From: Sabethes cyaneus
Lineage: Eukaryota; Arthropoda; Insecta; Diptera; Culicidae
NCBI RefSeq assembly: GCF_943734655.1
Contig: NC_071354.1
Location: 75,308,838-75,372,837, forward strand
Direction of reading: 5' to 3'
DNA length: 64,000 bases
The notes below the pieces were generated by a model. It did not search any database. It was not told the DNA's origin and saw nothing but the letters and a program-made list of their open reading frames with translations. Made by a program: the position numbers and the translations under genes. How positions within the stretch are numbered: position 1 is the stretch's first letter; every line of letters begins with the position of its first letter. Shown one piece after another: positions 13,001-22,000 of this stretch.

Positions 13001-16000
13001 CTGGTCTTATAACAGGACATTGTCCGAGCCGCTATCATCTGAAGCTAATGGGAAAACTTCATGATGATATATGTCGCTTCTGCGGCATAGAAAAAGAAGA
13101 CTCGGAACACCTGCCGATGTCCGGCAATTCTCAATAAAAGATTAAGGTTCTTCGAAAGAGGGCTGTTAGAACCCTCTGATATTTGGAGAACAACTCCCAG
13201 CGCAGTAGTGCACTTCATCCGAAGTGCATCACCGGGCTGGACAAATGCTATTAGTCAAACAATGACAATCACTTCTGCTAGTGGTGCGTCATCTTGACAA
13301 CATAGCTATAATAAAACGGGGAATATATCACTGTTTCGAAAGAAACCCTTTTTGTAGCAGACCTTTATTTTGTGTCGCTCAAACTGCAATTATTTGTCGA
13401 TATTAGTTTTACAACTTATTTTATCCTTCTATGTACTTACAAGAAGTGGTTCTATTGTTCCTCTAATCTTCCTACACTTTTCACTGCTGCTTTACGCTAT
13501 ATTTTATCTTTCTGCGAAGAAACACGGTAAGTATTAGAGTAAGTATTTTTCTAGGTTTTTTTCAGCATACTTCTTTTACAGGAACGTTCCCGGTCGAGTT
13601 TCAGATTGATTTAACAGGTAAGTAATCTCCGTCTAACTAACCTCTCTTTTACAGGTATCGCTTTCTGCAGGTAAATATAACTTTACAATTATTGTTTCAC
13701 CATTATTTTTATCACTTTACTTACAGGTCTAATCTGCTAAATCTGAAACCGTATCTTTATAATATGTTCTCTTTAAACTATTCTTTTTTATTAAACTAAA
13801 TCTTTAATTCTGATCGATCTTTCATTTGTACAATGATGCTTTAATTCCCCGATCACTTTGTTTACATTTTTTGCCTTCCTCGGTACATGTTACTGATATT
13901 ACGTCAGACCAAGGGTCTGTCAGCCGGCTCGCTTTGCAAACGTCAGGTCAGGGGTCTGTCAGCCAACTTTCATTAACAGGGGAGTGCCGTGTTGCAACAC
14001 CCCCGCCCGTAACATCCAGTGTACTCCTGGTCGTTCTGGATTTACTGAATCTCCAACACTGCCAAGCACGCCTCTGTACACTGCCTTCTGATCTATCCGC
14101 AGCCCTCATGTTCCCTTGCTGGATTCGTTCCTCTGTTCGTTTGATCACTGCCTCTGCTATGCTTCTCTTCCGCCGTTTGCTACACTTCTCCTTTCGGCGG
14201 CCTACTACCACTTCGGAGGGTCCTAGGTTGTCGAAGCCTAAACAACTGCCCGGCCGCGTCTCTGATTTTACGCGCTTATACGGACGTTTCTTTTCCATTC
14301 GTCTATCCTCGATAGATGCTTGGTGGACTGCTATCCTTGATTCCTCCTGGTGGAAACTAATATAGCAGTCTGTATCAGCTAACGTGGAGCATTTTGGTCC
14401 GTACACCGTCCACCCTAGCTTGCATCGCACTGCGATTGGCTCGTCAGCTTCACCAGCCTTCATTTCTAAGGGAGCGAAGAAGTGAATGTTGTTGAGTCCG
14501 ATCAGCAGTTTCGGTTGTTCCTCATACGACTCAATCGGCAAATTTCGCATGTGTTCGTAACGTGTAGCTAGCTCGCTCGTATCCAATTTTTGACACGGCA
14601 GCATCAATTTCTGTACAGTCCGAACACTGTGCAACAGCAATTTGTTATTCGCACCCACTCCAACGCCTGACGCCCATATATTCATCCGCCGAGACTCTGT
14701 TTCTTCTCGCGTGACATCTGCTGTCCACCTGATTGTCAAACCCTCCTGTTCACCAGTGATACCCAACTGATTCGCCAAGTTTTTCTCCACCAATGTCACT
14801 GAAGCACCCTCGTCTAGGAACGCTAGCACTTTAATTGACCTGTCACCGCAGTACAACTGCACCGGTATCATTCGGAATATAACCGACTCGCTTGATTGAA
14901 TATGCGCACTAAATCCCGACACGTTTCCGACCGGGTGCAACAAGGCATTATGCTGTTCGTTGCAATCTCCCACATTGCAGCGGACTTTAAGTCGACATTG
15001 TCCACCGTGTCCATTTAAGCACACACAACACAATTTTTCGCGTGTAACCACCTTTAACCGATCGGAATACGAAAGCCTTTTGAACTCTGGACAGTTCCTC
15101 AGGCGATGGTTCGTGTTCTGGCATACTTTGCAGGGTTTCAGGATCTTACGCTCGTTCGCTTCAATACTCAACTCATCGGATTCATTGTCACTAAATAATG
15201 CTCTGTTCTCCATCAGCTTCGCTTTAGCAGACTGTCCATTTCCATTGGATCTTAACTCTGACTCGTAGTCGAAGCTGACGTTAGCTTCACATGCATCCGC
15301 CACTATATCCATGAGGAAGTTCGTCAGGGTGCGCAAGGTAACTTCCCTTTCGTGTCTCTTATACCGAACCCATTCTCGCTTATCGGGGTCGGGTAGTTTG
15401 TCGACCAAGTCCTGGATCAACAGCGGATTAACCAGATGTTGTTGAAGTCCCGAAGCTTCCAAGTGCTCGCACAGCTGCTCTACCGCGTTTCCGAAGGGAA
15501 TGAAACTAGCTAGCTTGTCCGATTTTGGTGACTCTAGTCTGCGAACTTTATCAAGCAGACTTTTAAGCAGTTGCTCCGGACGACCATAGTGCATACGAAG
15601 CTGTTCGATCACTCTTGGGATCGACTGCGGAAGAAGCAGTTGCCCACTGACCAAGTCTAGAGCATCGCCCGTCAGAAACTCTTGCAATCGTACTAGATTT
15701 TCATGGTCCATATAACCGCAGATCTCGTTCGAAGCCTTGTAAGCCGCGTAAAACAGTGGCCATTCGCATGGCTTACCAGAGAACGTAGGGAGTTTATACG
15801 CTAAGCCCCTCCTTGCTGCCAACTGTGCTTTCGTAGGCCCAATCTGCTTCTGCTCTATCATGGCGACATTGTGCAGCGTCGTCGATAGTTTTGACTGACC
15901 GCTGTTACGCTCGCAGTCGTCGAATTCATCTTCGGAGTCCTCTTCTGGATTACCTTTTCCAGGGTGTTTCAGCTTTTGAACTTCGGTCTGTTCCCGTGCG

Positions 16001-19000
16001 ATCCTCGGTGACGATTTACCTGACACTTTCTTCAGTGCGCTTAACTTCCGGTCCAGCTCCTCTACTTGCTTCTCAAATGCCAATTGATCAGCTTCCATTC
16101 GCCTTATCTGCTCGCACTTTTCTTTGAGAACTGTTTCCCGCATCAGTCTCTTTTCTTCTTCTTCTTCCGATTGCATCTTCCTTTCCATTTCAATCCTCTT
16201 TTTCTCCATTTCCAGCATAATTTTTCTCTCCATTTGCTTCAACATCATTTCTGCATCCAATTCCTCCTCCATCCGCTTTTGCTTTTCCTTGAGTGCTTTC
16301 ATTTTCTGCTCCATACTGGAAACGCCTTTAGCCGGATTGACAGGAAGTTGATCAGCTTCGTCCGTATTCTTACGGCCCTTACTCTTCCTTTTGGAAGCCT
16401 CTTTCAGCTGCTTTTTGTACTCTTGAGCCAGCTGCTGGCAAGCCGCACCCTTACAGTACCACTTGGCTGACTTTGATATGTCGACTCCTCCTACACAGCG
16501 GGAATGAAACCATTTTTCGCATCCGTCACATTCTATCATTTCTTCATTGATAGTTGACGGTCCACAAATTTCGCACGGCGTCGCAGTCAAGCTCATCTCC
16601 GTTTCGTCAGCAGTAGATTCAGCATCGGAAGACGTATTTCGAGGTTGGATCGACATCTCTGTGTCCTATATGTGACACCTTCTTTTTGAGAATGTTTCGA
16701 AAGAAACCCTTTTTGTAGCAGACCTTTATTTTGTGTCGCTCAAACTGCAATTATTTGTCGATATTAGTTTTACAACTTATTTTATCCTTCTATGTACTTA
16801 CAAAAAGTGGTTCTATTGTTCCTCTAATCTTCCTACACTTTTCACTGCTGCTTTACGCTATATTTTATCTTTCTGCGAAGAAGCACGGTAAGTATTAGAG
16901 TAAGTATTTTTCTAGGTTTTTTTCAGCATACTTCTTTTACAGGAACTTTCCCGGTCGAGTTTCAGATTGATTTAACAGGTAAGTAATCTCCGTCTAACTA
17001 ACCTCTCTTTTACAGGTATCGCTTTCTGCAGGTAAATATAACTTTACAATTATTGTTTCACCATTATTTTTATCACTTTACTTACAGGTCTAATCTGCTA
17101 AATCTGAAACCGTATCTTTATAATATGTTCTCTTTAAACTATTCTTTTTTATTAAACTAAATCTTTAATTCTGATCGATCTTTCATTTGTACAATGATGC
17201 TTTAATTCCCCGATCACTTTGTTTACATTTTTTGCCTTCCTCGGTACATGTTACTGATATTACGTCAGACCAAGGGTCTGTCAGCCGGCTCGCTTTGCAA
17301 ACGTCAGGTCAGGGGTCTGTCAGCCAACTTTCATTAACAGGGGAGTGCCGTGTTGCAACAATCACAATAGATCAAACAAATGGTCGCAGTGATAAAAATA
17401 CCCAACACGGAAAAAAAAAATTGCGATATCGCACGGGTGTTTGCTGTATGACCTGCACTGCGTTTCTTTGTGATATAATCGCTATTGAATGAGCGATATG
17501 CCTATTAAAGTTTTATACTTGCTTGTGTGTATTGGGGTTTACCCTTCCTTCAAAACTTGATCTACTTTACCCATTTATTCGTCGCTGCCAGTACTATCCC
17601 ATATTATAGTCGTCCCTGGCGAGGACTCATTCGTACCTCTGACCAGTACACTTAACTATAGGAGGGACATTTGCACTGTCAAGAGGCGTCAGAGGGTAAA
17701 TATAGAATTCAGCATGAAGGAAGGGTAAATGGAGGGGCCTAGGAATAAACCCATGCTAAAGCCACTTGACATCGAATGGCTTGATTCTACTAAGATTCGA
17801 ACCCACGACCACTCGCTTGTCAATGCAGACTCAATAACCTTGCGGCTACGGTTACTGGTTAATACCACATTAAAATAAAAATAAACTAATAAAAAATGTC
17901 GATTTTGAAGTAGTAGTAGTAGTAGTCGGGGGAGTGTATGTAGGTAGAATTACAGTAGATCCAAATTTGATTATCAAATGAATATGATCACTCTAATGCT
18001 GTTACAGAAAGGGCCAAAAGGGATTGGGCGGCCCCACTAGCAAACGCACTTGTGCGCATTCCGGGGTTGCAAGAGTCGCCTTCCAGCATTAGGATCCTTC
18101 CATGTAATAATCAATTTCGCTGTACCAAATTTAACCCACCAATCAACAATCTCACCAACAGTCCTTGGAATGGAATAGAGTTGCGTCCTTTGAGGTTCCA
18201 TAAGTGCTTCTAATAATTAATTTAATTTTTTCATCTGGTATCTGGCCGTATGGCTCCGCTGTCTGCCCAAAACTGTGGTTTTAAGATCAGGCACCCGGGA
18301 ACCACCCAGCAGCGCATCTGCTAGCTTGGCTACTCAATAGAGCATTACCAGATATGGCCACGTGAAGGCGCTAGGTAGAGGCTTGGGATGGCTAGAGCTA
18401 TATTGGACGCTCCTCATTTGCCTTCCCCATTTCATACCCACATTGGGCGCTTGATTATCCTCATTCGACAATCAAATTTGGATCTACTACAGTACAGTCT
18501 ACCAACATGCACTAGCAGGACCTTAAACTGATGGTGGATTCCCCCCCATGCATACATACATATATACATTGGGCGCTTGATTATCCTCTATGGCAAAAAG
18601 TGGACAAATCAGAATGTTATAAACTCTGCATATATCTGTCAGAATAATAAATTAATATTAGTGTTATTATGCAAAATTTCATCCGTATATCCCTAAATTG
18701 AACCAACTTCTAGTAAAGATGAAACTCAAAATTACTTTTATTTTTCTTTATGTTTTACTTTATTTTATCTGACACTAGGACAGTAGTTTGATAAAAGAAT
18801 ATAAGAAATATTACAAAGGTACGTGATTCGTATAGGTTAAAACAATGTGCTTCTGACACCAATTCCGGTTGATGATTCAGTGATTCGATTTGAGAGTGTT
18901 TGTTGACTACTTTTATACTAGAAGATAAGAATTGGACAATACACACCCTCTGGATGATGAAGATGAAATTTGCTAAATCTGATGCAAATGCCTTCACGGG

Positions 19001-22000
19001 CTAAGCTTTCCCATTTGCTGTTGCTCCACTATATGCTTAACAATCCACGACAACCTTCGTCATCTGTTTGGATCCGGTTTTTTTGCAGTGAAGGGGGCCT
19101 ATCAGCCTACGACAAAGCCGCCGATACCGAGAGAGTTGGACACTCACAACGAAAGACTATCGAAAAACTGGTACTCGACACATGTGACGTACAGACTGCA
19201 TACACGTTGCAGTCGCCCTAACACCGATCAAATTATTGCTGTGTTGAGCTTAAGGTCTCGCTATTTTTTTCCAAAGGGCAACTAACTTGTATTTATTTTT
19301 TCGGTTCGTTGTAAAATGTAATGCATAAAAAACAATAAAAAATGTATTAATGATTAATAAGAAGTTATCTATATCGTCGTACAAAATTTACACTATTAAA
19401 CGTTAGGTAAGCGATACGAAGTACTCCCGGTGTTTATCATATTTACCGAATACATGAGCTCATATTCAAACAAAACGGTTCTTTGCACTGTAACGGATTA
19501 TGATAAACGACCGCGCACATGCATACAGACGAATCTAGATCAACTAATCAATCATGACCCACTCCCAGCAACCAACCCAAGCAACGTAGTTGCGTGTGTT
19601 ATTCAACGAACCGCCGCCAGTTAATCAACGGCAGACGACTTGTAGAATTATTAAAAAAGGCCGGTCCACGCAAAGCAGATACCTTGTCGTCTCCGGCGCT
19701 TGGCCCAATGGCAATAAGGGCAATAATAAGCAGGCGCTCGATCACACATATTTATAAGTGCGGGCAGTAGTGCGTAACTTAATTATTCATACATACAATT
19801 GGTTGTCACTGTGCTGATGCTGCTGTTTTGCAATACGCAGCGCAGGTGCTGATTCCGTTTGTTTTCATGTAAAGAAATAGTGACTTCATGTAAAAATTTC
19901 TAAACGGGGAATTTGATGGCTCACTGGTATAGTATTGTTTAAATACTGCCCTATGCTTTGTACAATGGTTAGTGATTTGCAGACTAATGAACCAGATACT
20001 TGAATGTCTGTTTAATCTAGAATTAACATGGAAAAAACTATTAAAACCGAGTTTTTTTGTTTTACTTTCACTAAACTTTTTTTCACTTTCACTTCTTTGA
20101 CGAGTCGAAAATTTTAAAGTTTTATTAAAAAATTGTAATATTTTTCTACTGGGTATCCAAAATTTAAAATAAACTGGAGTGATATAAACACCAAAATTAC
20201 GGTTTTACGGCTACCCCCCCCCCCGAACTTAAGTTGCCCCTCTCATATGTCAACCAAAAACCGTAATATCAATGAGCTTCTAAGCAGCGATATTCAAACA
20301 CTTCTATTGATATAATTTATAAACATTCGTATTAGAAGTAACAACAAGTTGTTGTCAACAACATTGAAGGCGCTTTACACCTATCGCAATAGAGCTCGTT
20401 TTCTCAGCACAGAATAAAATTAGCATCGAATTGTGAATATATCTTTGAATTAATCGCATTCCGGCACATATTAATCGTCGATTGAAAAGCTTTGACAAAA
20501 GTTTAGGTAGCCATTTACAATAAATTAAAATGTTCAAGGGTTTAAAAAATAGGATACACTTATTGTGTTTCATCAGATTCCCAGCATATTCTTTTTGCAT
20601 ACATTGAATGCATCTGCATAGATCTCTATGTGTTACCGTTACACCAAGGTCGGCTTTATGCAATGCATTATCACGTCTAGATATCATACACTTTCCCGTT
20701 ATCTTAAATACACCCTCGTGGCATATTACGTGTGGCCTATTTGATAAGCGTCACGTGTCCAAGGCCAGTCATATAGCTATACAGTAGCATACACTAATGT
20801 ACCTCTTCTTTTTATGCTTCTCAGGAAATTGTGGCCAGCCATCAGGAGCTGAGATGTCCGGAGTGTCGGGTGCTGGTGGATATAAAAATCGATGAACTTC
20901 CACCCAATGTACTGCTGATGCGTATCCTGGAAGGTAAGGTTCAACTAAAATATAAATCGCTCATAATACTCTTTTTGAGAAAAAGATCAAAAAGATTCGA
21001 ATCCGCGGGGAAGTACCTTCTGCTACAGGCTTATCTCATGTTGAAATTTCATTATCTTTTTTATCTTTTCGCGTCACGCAGGCATGAAAACAGCTGAGTT
21101 GAACAGTCAAAATATAAACATAAACAAAGCAGCCCGAACCGGCGTTGGAGGTGGAGGTGGCTCAAACATCTTCAGCCTGCAAGTCCAGCAACAACAGAAT
21201 CATCCTAGCATAGCATATCAGAACCAAGGCTCATCACAGCACCAACAGCAGCAGTATGTGAAAAATAATAAGACTGACCAGCTGCTGCATCAGCAGTGCC
21301 ACGGTCAGAACCAGACTCAGCAAGGTCAACAGCAGCATGCAGCGAACCGTATCATTACGCCCGCGTCGGGCAACAACGCGCTAGATTTGTCGAAAATCCC
21401 ACACGCGAAAGCATTCTACGACTTCGCCTCCAATGAGACCAGGTAGGGCTAGAACATTCTAGCGACAAAATACATTGTAGCATTGATTTATTCTAGGGCG
21501 TTTAGTAAGACGTTTTACTTGCATGATTGCATGAAAGGCAATATTATTGGCATGTTGTTTCGCGTTAATTTTCACATGATCTATATTTTGTAATTTAAAT
21601 TTTTCCCTTTTAACTATTACAGCGATATAAGTTTCAAGAAAGGCGATATCATCATACTGAAGAAGAAAATCGACCATAACTGGTGTGTAGGAGAAGTAAA
21701 CGGAAAGGAAGGAGCCGTTCCGTTGAATCATTTGCAGGTGATAGTACCGTTACCGTATCCACAGTGCAAGGCACTGTACGATTTCAGTATGGGACCTAAC
21801 GAGGAAGAAGGCTGTCTAACGTTTAAGAAAGGTGCTTTAATCCATGTACTTCGCCGAGTGGACCAAAACTGGGCAGAAGGCCGGATTGGGGATAAAATTG
21901 GCATTTTTCCGATTTCTTTCGTTGAGATGAACATACTTGGAAAGCAGCTAATGGATGCAGCTATGAAACAGTAAGATTAACCATGCTTACGAAATGTGTT

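Larger units (their letters stand above)
13332..17360 (-). mobile_element. Young BEL/Pao-type LTR element encoding only PHD-gag-protease
   Basis: Two 668-bp direct LTRs (13332-13999, 16693-17360), both TG...CA, differ at only three positions. The 5-bp duplication ATCAC flanks them (13327-13331, 17361-17365). A G-rich polypurine tract (GGGCGGGGG on the minus strand) abuts the 3' LTR at 14000-14009. The internal part is only 2.7 kb and holds one long minus-strand frame. There is no reverse transcriptase, RNase H or integrase core, so movement would need pol supplied by another BEL element (inference). It lies in the tail of an older non-LTR copy inside POSH intron 1, antisense to POSH. Confidence 0.92.

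Noticed and set aside
21084..21446. Gln-rich open frame as a separate small gene starting at its own ATG
   Set aside because: It is POSH exon 3; phases on both sides join it to the RING and first SH3 exons.
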